NCBI RefSeq assembly: GCF_947488185.1
Contig: NZ_CANKYM010000004.1
Location: 186,001 to 250,000, forward strand
Reading direction: 5' to 3'
Length of the DNA stretch: 64,000 nt
Source of the DNA: an uncultured Roseobacter sp.
GTDB taxonomy: Bacteria > Pseudomonadota > Alphaproteobacteria > Rhodobacterales > Rhodobacteraceae
The translations under genes and the position numbers were made by a program. Shown one piece after another: positions 54,502 through 62,734 of the stretch. Position 1 is the first letter of the stretch, and each line of letters starts with the position of its first letter. The notes under the pieces are model-generated. The model was not told where the DNA came from. It ran no database searches and saw only the letters and a program-made list of their open reading frames with translations.

Positions 54502-55694
54502 ACACACCCGTAAAACAGCATCTTATCGATCCTGAAATCTGCATCCGCTGCTATACCTGCGAGATGACATGCCCCATCGGGGCGATCCAACATGATGACA
54601 ACAATGTCGTTGTCGACCCGGATACCTGCAATTTCTGCATGGACTGCATTCCGGTCTGCCCCACCGGCTCCATCGATGAATGGCGTGTGGTGGAAACGCC
54701 CTATTCCCTCGACCAGCAATACGACTTTGACGAACTGCCGGAGCAGGAGGATATCTCCCTGCCTGAAGAGGTGCAGGATGACGGTATCGAGGCCCATGAT
54801 GATGCCGTTGCGACGTTGCTGGCCCAGGCCCACAAAGGCGCAGGCGGCAAGGCCAAGGCACCTGCGTCGGCCTCCAAACCGACGATCAATCTCTATTCTC
54901 TCGGCAATCCGGCGACCGCGAAGGTGCAGGGAAACTACCGGCTGACCGACGCGGAGAGTGACGGGGACGTGCGTCACATCATTCTTGATCTGGGCAGCCT
55001 GCCGTTCCCCGTTCTCGAAGGTCAGAGCATCGGCATCATCACCCCCGGCGCGGATTCAGAGGGCAAGGCGCATCTACCGCGGCTCTATTCCGTCTCCAGC
55101 CCGCGCGACGGGGAACGCCCGGGGTTCAACAATATCTCGCTGACCGTCAAGCGTGAGGAAAAGGGTCTGTGTTCCAACTACGTCTGTGATCTGGCCAAAG
55201 GGGATGAGGTGCAGATCACCGGGCCCTTTGGTGCAACGTTCCTGCTGCCTTCTGACCCGAACGCGCATTTGCTGATGATCTGCACCGGCACCGGTTCTGC
55301 GCCATTTCGCGGGTTCACCATGCGGCGTCAGCGCGAGATGCCCAAGGCTAAGGACAGCCTGACATTGGTCTTTGGTGCCCGCAGCCCACGTGATCTGCCC
55401 TACTTCGGACCGCTGAAAAAAGTGCCGGATCAATTCATGCGCAAGGCGTTTGCCTTCAGCCGCGCGTCTGATCAGCCCAAGCAATACGTTCAGGACAAAT
55501 TGCGCGAGCAATCGGAGGCCATCGCCGCCCTTCTGTCATCGCAGGACAGCCATATCTACATCTGCGGTCTCAAGGCGATGGAGCAGGGTGTCGAAGAAGC
55601 GCTGAGTGACATTGCGCAATGCAGCGGCAAGGACTGGGCAGCTTTGCGCGACCAGATGCGTGACGAGGGCCGATACCACGTCGAAACCTACTGA
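54498..55694 (+). CDS. boxA: Benzoyl-CoA 2,3-epoxidase reductase subunit BoxA
   Basis: 398 residues. An N-terminal two-cluster ferredoxin domain (C15-C18-C21-C25-P and C44-C47-C50-C54-P) is followed by an acidic linker and a ferredoxin-NADP reductase domain from about 125: LPRLYSVSSPRDGERPG (FAD binding), CSNYVCDLAKGDEVQITGPF and MICTGTGSAPFRGF (NADP binding). Transfers electrons from NADPH to BoxB. Translationally coupled to the Cys4 small protein. Confidence 0.96.
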   Translation: MNTPVKQHLIDPEICIRCYTCEMTCPIGAIQHDDNNVVVDPDTCNFCMDCIPVCPTGSIDEWRVVETPYSLDQQYDFDELPEQEDISLPEEVQDDGIEAHDDAVATLLAQAHKGAGGKAKAPASASKPTINLYSLGNPATAKVQGNYRLTDAESDGDVRHIILDLGSLPFPVLEGQSIGIITPGADSEGKAHLPRLYSVSSPRDGERPGFNNISLTVKREEKGLCSNYVCDLAKGDEVQITGPFGATFLLPSDPNAHLLMICTGTGSAPFRGFTMRRQREMPKAKDSLTLVFGARSPRDLPYFGPLKKVPDQFMRKAFAFSRASDQPKQYVQDKLREQSEAIAALLSSQDSHIYICGLKAMEQGVEEALSDIAQCSGKDWAALRDQMRDEGRYHVETY

Positions 55695-55768
55695 AGTCCG
55701 GATTGGTGCGAAATATTTCCGGTTTTTAGGACGTGTCGGCTTGAGGTGGTCACCATCCGCCCTAGAAC

Positions 55769-55780
55769 CTGCATTATTGT
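55769..55780 (+). promoter_or_regulatory. Candidate BoxR motif upstream of boxR
   Basis: CTGCATTATTGT, 19 bases before the boxR start codon; it shares TGCATTAT with the distal boxC site. The position would suit autoregulation. Confidence 0.35.
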
Positions 55781-55799
55781 TCAGTTTCGCAGGTGCTGC

Positions 55800-56690
55800 A
55801 TGACCGACACAACCGTCACACAAGACCCGAGCCAGGCGCTGAAACGGCGCCTCGCGGCCCGTGTGCGTGATCTGCGCAAGGGTCTGGGGTTGCCGCGGCG
55901 TGCCCTGTCCGAAAAATCCGGGGTCTCCCCGCGCTATCTTGCGCAGCTTGAAGCGGGGGAGGGCAACATCTCTATCACCCTGTTGCACCGGATCGCGACG
56001 GCGCTGGAGGTCAAGGTCGAAAACCTGGTGTCAGAAAATGCACCCTGGGACAGGGATGTCGATCGGGTGGCGCATCTCTACCGCGCTGCACCCGAGGAGG
56101 TGCGACAGAAAATACGCAGTCTCTTGGCACCGCAAAACCCGGCGGCCTTGCGCGCCGGGCGCATTTGCCTGATCGGGCTGCGCGGCGCGGGGAAATCCAC
56201 CTTGGGTCGTCTGGCGGGCAAGGCGCTTGGCCTGCCGTTCGTGGAGCTGAACCGGGACATCGAGGAGCACACGGGCATGCCGCTCTCCGAGGTCATGGCG
56301 TTCTACGGGCAGGACGGTTACCGCGCGCTTGAGGCCGAAGCAATTGCGCGCACCGTGGAAAAGCACGACCGGATGATCCTGGCCGTGGCAGGCGGGCTGG
56401 TGGCAGAAGAGGCGACCTATCAACAGGTGCTGGAGCGGTTTCATACCGTCTGGCTGCGCACCTCCCCGGCGGAGCACATGCAGCGCGTGAGAGCCCAGGG
56501 CGACTTGCGCCCGATGCAGGGTAACCCGGCGGCCATGCAACAGCTGAAATCGCTGCTGAGCGCGCGGACAGCGCTCTATGAGAAGGCCGAAGCGCAGGTC
56601 AATACGTCGAACCGGACCATATCAGGGTCGCTCAACGATCTGATGAAGGTGATTGCCGCCAAGGGCTTTCTCGAGGCACCGGCGGAGTGA
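55800..56690 (+). CDS. boxR: Benzoate-pathway regulator BoxR (HTH + shikimate-kinase-like domain)
   Basis: 296 residues from ATG 55800. XRE-type HTH at about 15-75 (VRDLRKGLGLPRRALSEKSG, then PRYLAQLEAGEGNIS). A C-terminal shikimate-kinase-like domain carries Walker A GLRGAGKST (about 127-135) and the ELNRDIEEHTGM substrate-type motif. In BoxR/BzdR regulators this domain senses benzoyl-CoA and releases the repressor from DNA. The stop overlaps the next GTG start. Confidence 0.94.
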   Translation: MTDTTVTQDPSQALKRRLAARVRDLRKGLGLPRRALSEKSGVSPRYLAQLEAGEGNISITLLHRIATALEVKVENLVSENAPWDRDVDRVAHLYRAAPEEVRQKIRSLLAPQNPAALRAGRICLIGLRGAGKSTLGRLAGKALGLPFVELNRDIEEHTGMPLSEVMAFYGQDGYRALEAEAIARTVEKHDRMILAVAGGLVAEEATYQQVLERFHTVWLRTSPAEHMQRVRAQGDLRPMQGNPAAMQQLKSLLSARTALYEKAEAQVNTSNRTISGSLNDLMKVIAAKGFLEAPAE

Positions 56691-57322
56691 CAGACGCAGA
56701 GATCGCCCAGGCGCTGACGGATGGCCTCTATGCTGCGGCGGATCAGCTTTTGATGCAGGCCACCAACCCTTGGGAACTGGACGCCGCGATGACCGATTTC
56801 GGGTTTCCCACGGGCGTTTGCGAGGGTCAGGATGACGTCGGGTTGGATGCCATACTGCAGCGCCAGAATGCTGCGTCCCGCTCGCATGAGGCTACCTTCT
56901 CCCCAATACTGTCGCGTATGGTTGCGGAAGGACGTCTGGGCCGCAAGGTAGGTGTCGGCTGGTATCGCTATCCCGGCGGGGGTGGGCTGGTGATCGACCC
57001 GCTGGTGGAAGATCTGCTGCGCGAAGAGGCGTGGTTTGCCGGTGTCACCCGCGTTGAGTTAAGGGACGAGCAGATGCTGCAGCGGCTCGTCGCCGGGATT
57101 GTCCTTGCCGCGCTTGACCTCATGACGACCGGAGGGTCGCATTTGACGTCGCGCGTTGATCACCTGAGCATCAGCGCGCTTGGGTTCCCTGCCAAGACAG
57201 GCGGCGCATTGTCCTATGCGCGCACCTTTGAAAGGCTTGATCTGGTCCGCCACTTGAGGGCCGTTGCGCCGGACGGCAAAGGCTGCGCAGCACTTGCCGA
57301 TGCGCTCTTTGCCATTCCATAA
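56687..57322 (+). CDS. Orphan 3-hydroxyacyl-CoA dehydrogenase C-terminal-domain protein
   Basis: 211 residues from GTG 56687, overlapping boxR by 4 bases (GTGA). The first half has NPWELDAAMTDFGFPTGVCE and GRLGRKVGVGWYRYPGGG, which resemble the first C-terminal 3HCDH domain of FadB/FadJ. The second half (MLQRLVAGIVLAALDLM and SALGFPAKTGGALSYA) resembles the second. There is no crotonase or NAD-binding domain. It may have lost catalysis or may pair with a separate dehydrogenase. The link to benzoate breakdown rests on position. Confidence 0.8.
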   Translation: MTDAEIAQALTDGLYAAADQLLMQATNPWELDAAMTDFGFPTGVCEGQDDVGLDAILQRQNAASRSHEATFSPILSRMVAEGRLGRKVGVGWYRYPGGGGLVIDPLVEDLLREEAWFAGVTRVELRDEQMLQRLVAGIVLAALDLMTTGGSHLTSRVDHLSISALGFPAKTGGALSYARTFERLDLVRHLRAVAPDGKGCAALADALFAIP

Positions 57323-57329
57323 AAAAGCT

Positions 57330-57818
57330 TCAGCCCTGACAGATCAGGATCATGGTCGCCAGCCCCCAGAGCGTCATCTGGTAGTGCGTGTTTTGCGCAC
57401 CCTCATGGCAGAACCAATAACAAAAGTGGTTACCGATGATGAGAAACCCTGCCCAGACGGTCGTGAAGGCCGTCGCACCCAAAAGCGCCAGTATACGCCC
57501 GGTTTCCGGCAATGCCGTGCCCACAAGTCCCATCAACAGGCCAATGGTGCCGAGCCACAGTAAAACACACGCCGCTGCCTCAGCGAGGATCACCAGCCGA
57601 AAGGCCAGTTTCTGCGCAGGACGGTCGGTGATCGCACGATGGGCGACGGTTGCAAATTCATCTGGATAGTCGTTCCGCATCCGCGCCATGGACAGCACTT
57701 CTGCGGTGTAGGTTTCATTGACCTGCGGGTGCAGCAGGTTGTCGCGTAGTCCCAAGGTCAGCCATGCAGCGATCAGGCCCGTGGCGACGGCCTGTGCCAA
57801 AAGAAGTGCGGTGTCCAT
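57330..57818 (-). CDS. Small membrane protein, DUF2165-like
   Basis: 162 residues with four hydrophobic segments (ALLLAQAVATGLIAAWLTLG, LVILAEAAACVLLWLGTIGL, ILALLGATAFTTVWAGFLII, TLWGLATMILI). NHFCYWFCHEGAQNTHYQMT before the last helix resembles the DUF2165 signature. Function unknown. Converges on the box operon. Confidence 0.75.
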   Translation of the reverse strand: MDTALLLAQAVATGLIAAWLTLGLRDNLLHPQVNETYTAEVLSMARMRNDYPDEFATVAHRAITDRPAQKLAFRLVILAEAAACVLLWLGTIGLLMGLVGTALPETGRILALLGATAFTTVWAGFLIIGNHFCYWFCHEGAQNTHYQMTLWGLATMILICQG

Positions 57819-57854
57819 CCTGCTGCCTCTTGGCGGTTATCACACGATCAAAAA

Positions 57855-57887
57855 AGGGCCGCGCAATGCGCGACCCTTCGAGGTTTT
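57855..57887 (-). terminator. Rho-independent terminator of the solute-binding protein gene
   Basis: AGGGCCGCGC / GCGCGACCCT arms (one mismatch) with an AAT loop; the minus-strand product ends in TTTTTT. It lies 18 bases past the gene's stop and a T run on the plus strand makes it possibly bidirectional. Confidence 0.75.
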
Positions 57888-57894
57888 TTGTGGC

Positions 57895-59559
57895 TCAGGT
57901 CCAGGCCATGCGCGCCGGATGGTATTCGAACGCGATATGGTGTTCCGCGCCCACCAGGCCCTCCTTGGTGAAGTTGTAGAGCGACCGCCAATAGGGCTGT
58001 ATCGTCACGCCTTCTTCCTGGATCAGGGCTTGCATGTCCTTCATCAGCTTGCGGCGTTCGTCCACATCTGCCGTGGCCAGCGCCACATCCAGCATCTTGT
58101 CGAACTCCGCGTTGGACCAGCCGAACTCGTTCCACGCCTCGCCGGACCGGTAAGCCAGTGCCCAGATCTGCACGCCCAGCGGACGGTGGTTCCAATTGGT
58201 GGAGGAGAACGGGTACTTCACCCAGTCATTCCAGAAGGTGGAGCCGGGCAGGATGGTCCGCTTGACCTTGATGCCCGCGTCGCGCAGCTGGGCGGCGACC
58301 GCATCGGTCGTGTCTTTGCGCCAGGCATCGTCGATCGAGTAGAGTTCGTGCTCGTAATCGCCCATGCCCGCTTCGTCCATCAGCGCCTTGGCGGCGGCTG
58401 GGTCCACCTTGCGCGGCGGCAGTTCGGCATAGTCGGGATGCATCGGACCCACATGGTGGTTTTCCGCCTCAATGCCGCGTCCGCCGTAGCCCAGCTCCAG
58501 CAGAACCGCATTGTCGACGGCCATCGACAGCGCCTGACGGACCCGTTTGTCCGCGTAAGGCTTGGCGCCGTCTACTTCTGCAAGCTGGTTGGGACGGATG
58601 ACGATGGTCGCCGCCGTGGCAATCGAGTTCTCGACCCAGCCGTCCAGCGTGGCGAAGATGTCGATGAAGTCGCCCTCAATCGAGTAGAGCGCGTCGATCT
58701 CTTCGGCTTCGGCCGCCGCAACAAAGGCGGAAGGATCAGTGCCGTAGTCGATATATTCAAGGCGGTCGATGTAAGGCCCGCCAAAGACTTCCGTGCCCCA
58801 CCAGGTGTGCTCGTTGTTTTTGACCAGCGCACTTTTCACGCCGACCTCGAGCATTTCAGGCAGGTAGGGACCGGTGCCAACGGGGTTGTCCATCATGCTG
58901 TCGGGATCAAAGCCTGCGGGCGTGATTGCCGCGGGGTAATCCGCCATGCCGGGGATCAGCGAGATGTCGGGGCGCGGCAGGGCCAGTTTGACCGTGTGGC
59001 TGTCCACGACCGTGATTGCGCCGTCGATGGCCTGGCCGGAGGCTTCGTCGATCAGCACACCGAAACGGCCTGCCATCGAGTTGCCTTCAAGGCCCTTGTC
59101 GCACCAACCGGCGATGTTGCGCGCCACGTCTTCAGCGGTGAAGTCGTCGCCGTTGTTCCACTTTACGCCTTTGCGAACGTTTAGCGTGTATTCGGTGGCG
59201 TTGTCGTTGATCTCCCAACTCTCCAGCAGGGCGGGGGTGAAGGTCCCGTCGTTTTCGTAGATGACGAGGTATTCAAGCCAACCGCGCGAGAAGTTCGCGA
59301 TCTGCGACCAGTCGTAGGTGCGCGGGTCCTTGAGCGCCCGGACTTCCTGCTGCATGCGGACAACGCCGCCTTCCTTGTGGCCAGCGGCGCGGGCGGGCGC
59401 TGCCATGCCGATCATCGAATAGGCTGTTGCGGCCGTCGCGCCAAAAGCGCTGGCCGTTGCCAGGAACTCGCGGCGGGTGACCGGATCGGTGCCGACCTTC
59501 CCCGCGGAGTCCACCACGGCCTTCGGCAAGGGTTTGCCGGTACGTGTGAAAAATGTCAT
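57895..59559 (-). CDS. ABC transporter substrate-binding protein, peptide/nickel family, Tat-exported
   Basis: 554 residues. Twin-arginine signal at about 29-55 ([20 protein letters not shown]), after an unusually long N-region. SBP family 5 domain: [20 protein letters not shown], then [21 protein letters not shown]. No permease or ATPase genes adjoin it in the window, so it is either solitary or pairs with distant partners, or the rest of the operon lies elsewhere. Confidence 0.92.
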   Translation of the reverse strand: MTFFTRTGKPLPKAVVDSAGKVGTDPVTRREFLATASAFGATAATAYSMIGMAAPARAAGHKEGGVVRMQQEVRALKDPRTYDWSQIANFSRGWLEYLVIYENDGTFTPALLESWEINDNATEYTLNVRKGVKWNNGDDFTAEDVARNIAGWCDKGLEGNSMAGRFGVLIDEASGQAIDGAITVVDSHTVKLALPRPDISLIPGMADYPAAITPAGFDPDSMMDNPVGTGPYLPEMLEVGVKSALVKNNEHTWWGTEVFGGPYIDRLEYIDYGTDPSAFVAAAEAEEIDALYSIEGDFIDIFATLDGWVENSIATAATIVIRPNQLAEVDGAKPYADKRVRQALSMAVDNAVLLELGYGGRGIEAENHHVGPMHPDYAELPPRKVDPAAAKALMDEAGMGDYEHELYSIDDAWRKDTTDAVAAQLRDAGIKVKRTILPGSTFWNDWVKYPFSSTNWNHRPLGVQIWALAYRSGEAWNEFGWSNAEFDKMLDVALATADVDERRKLMKDMQALIQEEGVTIQPYWRSLYNFTKEGLVGAEHHIAFEYHPARMAWT

Positions 59560-60198
59560 TTTCTTCCTCTCTGTTTTTTGCGCGTCCTGGTCAATGCGCT
59601 GTGCCGGGTATTTGCTCCGGCGCGGTGATGCAGTTGCTCTGCTTTCTTGATGCCCCTCTAGGGGACGGCAGAAGTGTCAAACGTAGCCGACGTGCCGTCA
59701 ACCCTTTCTCCCTAGGGCCATAGCCATAGAACTGCCTGAACCCTGCAATTCCTACAGGCTTCTCAAAGCGCTTTTAACACGGTCCGATGGAAGACCGAAA
59801 GCGGATGTCCGATGAAATGGCCGCCTGGAGGCCTGCCGTGGACGACAAGCGGCGAATTTTGGACAGCTGATGTCGCAAATGCGCTAAGCAGTTACGGCAA
59901 GTTGTGGCAGCACCCGGGCGATCTTTGGCAAGGCGTGCGTTGCTGTTCCATGGCCTCCAACGATTTCAACGCGTGTAATTTTTTTTCGGTATTGTTGGCG
60001 GCATTGCGGCGTTTTTGGGGGTGGCGGGTCAAAAAACGTCTCGAATCCACGGTGCCTGACATCCGATTCCCTCGGTGAAGCCGCAGACACAGGGCGCTAG
60101 AGACAGGCCGATTGTTGCACACTCTACGTCCATTTCGCGGTTTAACCGGCGCGCGATATGCGTCATCGTGATGCGGACACTGCCGCCGGAGTCTGATC
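59560..60198. other. Long intergenic gap upstream of two divergent genes
   Basis: 639 bases. The minus side must hold the promoter of the solute-binding protein gene. A short palindrome CCCCT-CT-AGGGG occurs at 59653-59664. An 88-codon open frame at 59812-60078 has atypical composition and no ribosome site, so it is not called. Nothing else is recognised. Confidence 0.5.
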
Positions 60199-60591
60199 AT
60201 GAAATCACTCTCTCCCAGTCAAATTGCACCGCCGTTTGCACGCTATTCACATGGGGTGGAACTGCCCGCAGGAGCACGCCTTGTGCGGACCTCGGGCCAA
60301 TTGGGTCTTGCGCGTGATGGATCTGTTCCGGAGGGCGCGGAGGCGCAGGCGGATATCTGTTTCGCGAATATCCTGTCGATCTTGCAGGAGGCCGATATGG
60401 GCGCGGAGAACGTCTGTCATTTGAGCGCCTATGTGACCGACCGGACCCATATGGCCGGGTACATGGCGGCACGCGATGCGTTTCTGGCCAATGTACCGGT
60501 CCTGCCCACCTCCACGCTGGTGATCGTGTCGGGGTTCACGCGCCCGGAATTCGTGGTCGAGGTAGAGGTTTGGGCGGCGTCTGAAACCTAG
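60199..60591 (+). CDS. RidA/YjgF-family protein
   Basis: 130 residues. PPFARYSHGVELPAGARLVR, TSGQLGLARDGSVPEGAEAQ and the closing SGFTRPEFVVEVEVWA follow the RidA pattern, with the key Arg of the imine deaminases replaced in a divergent C-terminal strand (R in GFTRPEFV). Second RidA-type gene in the window. Its stop overlaps the end of the convergent small membrane protein gene by 4 bases. Confidence 0.88.
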   Translation: MKSLSPSQIAPPFARYSHGVELPAGARLVRTSGQLGLARDGSVPEGAEAQADICFANILSILQEADMGAENVCHLSAYVTDRTHMAGYMAARDAFLANVPVLPTSTLVIVSGFTRPEFVVEVEVWAASET

Positions 60592-60803
60592 GGCGCGTCC
60601 GAATACTCTTTCCGGATCAGTTTTTTCAGTGTCCAAAGCAACGTGCCGCCAAAGAAGGCGCCTGCGATGCCGACGATTTCAAACGTCGCCGGTCCCTGTG
60701 GCATGCCGCGATAGACCAGTGCCGCAACCAGTAAAACAAGCCCTGCGATGGACACGTAGAGGCGAAAGATCAATTCCCTGCGGTTCGGGCCGAACTTGGT
60801 CAT
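60588..60803 (-). CDS. Small membrane protein of unknown function
   Basis: 71 residues from ATG 60803, overlapping the stop of the DinB gene (ATGA). Two hydrophobic segments (LYVSIAGLVLLVAALVY and FEIVGIAGAFFGGTLLW) with basic flanks. Likely co-translated with the DinB gene as the last gene of the homogentisate operon. Confidence 0.75.
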   Translation of the reverse strand: MTKFGPNRRELIFRLYVSIAGLVLLVAALVYRGMPQGPATFEIVGIAGAFFGGTLLWTLKKLIRKEYSDAP

Positions 60804-61315
60804 GACCAATAGACCTTTGCCGAAGGCGCGCGTTCGAAAGAGAGGTGGAAGTCATCCAATTGTGGCGGAGCGATGCCAAGGGCGTGCAACTGTACATGAG
60901 CCTGACCGCGATGATGGATCTGATGTTGAAAGAGGTGCAGCAAAAGAGCCTGCACCGTTTCCTCGACCACACCGTCCCGGCGTTCGGTCGAGCGTGTCTC
61001 TTCCAGCGTTTCTTCTGTTAGATTTTCACAGAAAGCGATCAGCCGCGCATCCGCGGTTGCTTGGTGACGGGCGAGCGATGCTAACGAAGGTTCGTCGTCT
61101 CGCTGGTAGACCTCACGCCCCAGACCGCCCTGTTCGAGCGCGTCGATGTAGTAGAGATCGAGCTCGTAGATATGGTTCAACGTCCGCGCAAGCGAGGGAA
61201 AGAACCCGGGTGCTTCCGCACTTGCGTCCTCTTCTGACAAAGCCTGCGCCGCACGACAGAGCGTGGCATTTGCCCAGGCGTTGTTCTGTGCCATCTTTTC
61301 AAAAGCGATCAGCAT
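60800..61315 (-). CDS. DinB-family putative metalloenzyme
   Basis: 171 residues, four-helix DinB fold: MLIAFEKMAQNNAWANATLC at the start, LARTLNHIYELDLYYIDAL with the first metal His, and LFQHQIHHRGQAHVQLHALG with the His pair. The superfamily includes thiol-dependent transferases and isomerases. It follows fahA with a 39-base gap in the homogentisate operon, where a maleylacetoacetate isomerase might be expected. Actual activity is unknown. Confidence 0.88.
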   Translation of the reverse strand: MLIAFEKMAQNNAWANATLCRAAQALSEEDASAEAPGFFPSLARTLNHIYELDLYYIDALEQGGLGREVYQRDDEPSLASLARHQATADARLIAFCENLTEETLEETRSTERRDGVVEETVQALLLHLFQHQIHHRGQAHVQLHALGIAPPQLDDFHLSFERAPSAKVYWS

Positions 61316-61354
61316 ATGGGCCTCCTGCGTTCTGAGTGTGGCGGTCTCGGGCGA

Positions 61355-62608
61355 TTACGTCCAGTCCAGTGCTGGCAGAACCTTTCCCGCGCAGGCACCA
61401 AAGCCGATGCGGTACCCGTCCCCCTGCGCGTGCCCCGTCAGGGTCAGCGTGTCGCCGTCTTCGACAAAACACCGGGTGCCGCCATCTTGCAGCGCAATCG
61501 GCTCTTCACCGCCCCAGCTCAGCTCAAGCAGGGACCCGCGTTGGTTCTTTTCCGGACCCGAAATGGTGCCGGAGCCCAGCAGATCGCCCGCGTTCATCGC
61601 GCAGCCAGAGGAGGCGTGATGCGCCAGTTGCTGCGCGGCGGAGTAATACATCTGGTTGTAGTTGGTCTGGGCGATCACTTCCTGCGCGCCGCCTTCCGGC
61701 TCAATCAGCACGGCGAGATCAATGTCAAAGAGCATGGGTCCCGGTTCCTGGAGATGGGGCAACAGCTCCTTGCCGCGCGCGGGTGTGGATGCACGGAAGG
61801 GGGCGAGGGCCTCGGTGGTGACAATCCACGGGCTGACCGACGTGGCGAAAGCCTTGGCCTGAAACGGGCCAAGAGGCTGGTATTCCCAGGCCTGAATATC
61901 GCGGGCGGACCAGTCGTTCAGCAACAGGTAGCCAAAGATCATCTGATCCGCTTCGGCCACCGATATGGGTTGCCCCATGGATGTGGACACGCCAACGATG
62001 GCACCCAGTTCCAGTTCGATATCGAGCTTTTGGGTGGGTTTGAACGCTGGCACATCGGCGTCAGGCACCTTGATCTGACCCCATGGGCGGCGAATTTCGG
62101 TGCCGCTGACGACGACCGTGCTGGCCCGTCCGTTGTAGCCGATGGGGATATGCAGCCAGTTGGCAGGCAGCGCGTTTTCAGCGCCGCGAAACATCGTGCC
62201 CACGTTGGTTGCGTGATGGCGGCCCGCGTAGAAATCGGTGAATTCGGACACGACGATTGGCAAATGAAGGCGTACTTCGGACAACGGCACCAGAAACGGT
62301 GCCAGCTGTGCCTGCTCTGGTGCCGCTTCGCGCAGGAAATCCGTAAGCAGGGCGCGCAGGGCGGCCCAGGCGTCGGGCCCCAGGTCCATCACATCGTTCC
62401 AATAGGGCAGATCGAAGACCGGGTCGTCTGCCAGCCGGATCAGGCCTGCCGCTTCGACCGCTGCCAGATCCAGCACCTGATCGCCAATGGCCACGCCGCA
62501 GCGCGCGTCCTGCGGATCGTTCGAGAAAACGCCGTAGGGCAGGTTGTTCAGGGGAAAGTCGCAGCCCGGATCATTGGCGCTGGCCACCCAGCTTTTCATC
62601 AGGGGCAT
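61355..62608 (-). CDS. fahA: Fumarylacetoacetase
   Basis: 417 residues. N-terminal SH3-like FAH domain (FPLNNLPYGVFSNDPQDARC) followed by the FAH catalytic domain: FTDFYAGRHHATNVGTMFRG, LDIELELGAIVG and NDWSARDIQAWEYQPLGPF. Hydrolyses fumarylacetoacetate to fumarate and acetoacetate, the last step of phenylalanine/tyrosine breakdown. ATG follows directly the stop of the 38-residue membrane peptide. Confidence 0.96.
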   Translation of the reverse strand: MPLMKSWVASANDPGCDFPLNNLPYGVFSNDPQDARCGVAIGDQVLDLAAVEAAGLIRLADDPVFDLPYWNDVMDLGPDAWAALRALLTDFLREAAPEQAQLAPFLVPLSEVRLHLPIVVSEFTDFYAGRHHATNVGTMFRGAENALPANWLHIPIGYNGRASTVVVSGTEIRRPWGQIKVPDADVPAFKPTQKLDIELELGAIVGVSTSMGQPISVAEADQMIFGYLLLNDWSARDIQAWEYQPLGPFQAKAFATSVSPWIVTTEALAPFRASTPARGKELLPHLQEPGPMLFDIDLAVLIEPEGGAQEVIAQTNYNQMYYSAAQQLAHHASSGCAMNAGDLLGSGTISGPEKNQRGSLLELSWGGEEPIALQDGGTRCFVEDGDTLTLTGHAQGDGYRIGFGACAGKVLPALDWT

Positions 62609-62725
62609 CTAGTCATCCTTGCCGGGCGCGTCGCGTTTCTTGCGGGCCTGCAGCCAGCGGAACAGGAAGAACAAGGCGGCAAAGACGCCGATCCAGAAGA
62701 GAAGGTCAATAAGGGCGGTGCTCAT
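62609..62725 (-). CDS. 38-residue single-helix membrane peptide between hmgA and fahA
   Basis: Translated from the minus strand: begins MSTALIDLLFWIGVFAALFF, then a basic tail with KKRD and a DD end. One membrane helix, cytoplasmic positive tail. Starts 9 bases after hmgA and its TAG abuts the fahA ATG, so it is embedded in the operon. No function known. Could be real or a coupling leader for fahA. Confidence 0.6.
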   Translation of the reverse strand: MSTALIDLLFWIGVFAALFFLFRWLQARKKRDAPGKDD

Positions 62726-62734
62726 GCAACGTGT

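Noticed and set aside
57718..59184. A 488-codon plus-strand frame opposite the solute-binding protein
   Set aside because: Antisense shadow; the minus-strand frame has a Tat signal and SBP motifs.
59812..60078. An 88-codon plus-strand frame in the 640-base gap
   Set aside because: No ribosome site, Trp-rich atypical composition, no recognisable motif.
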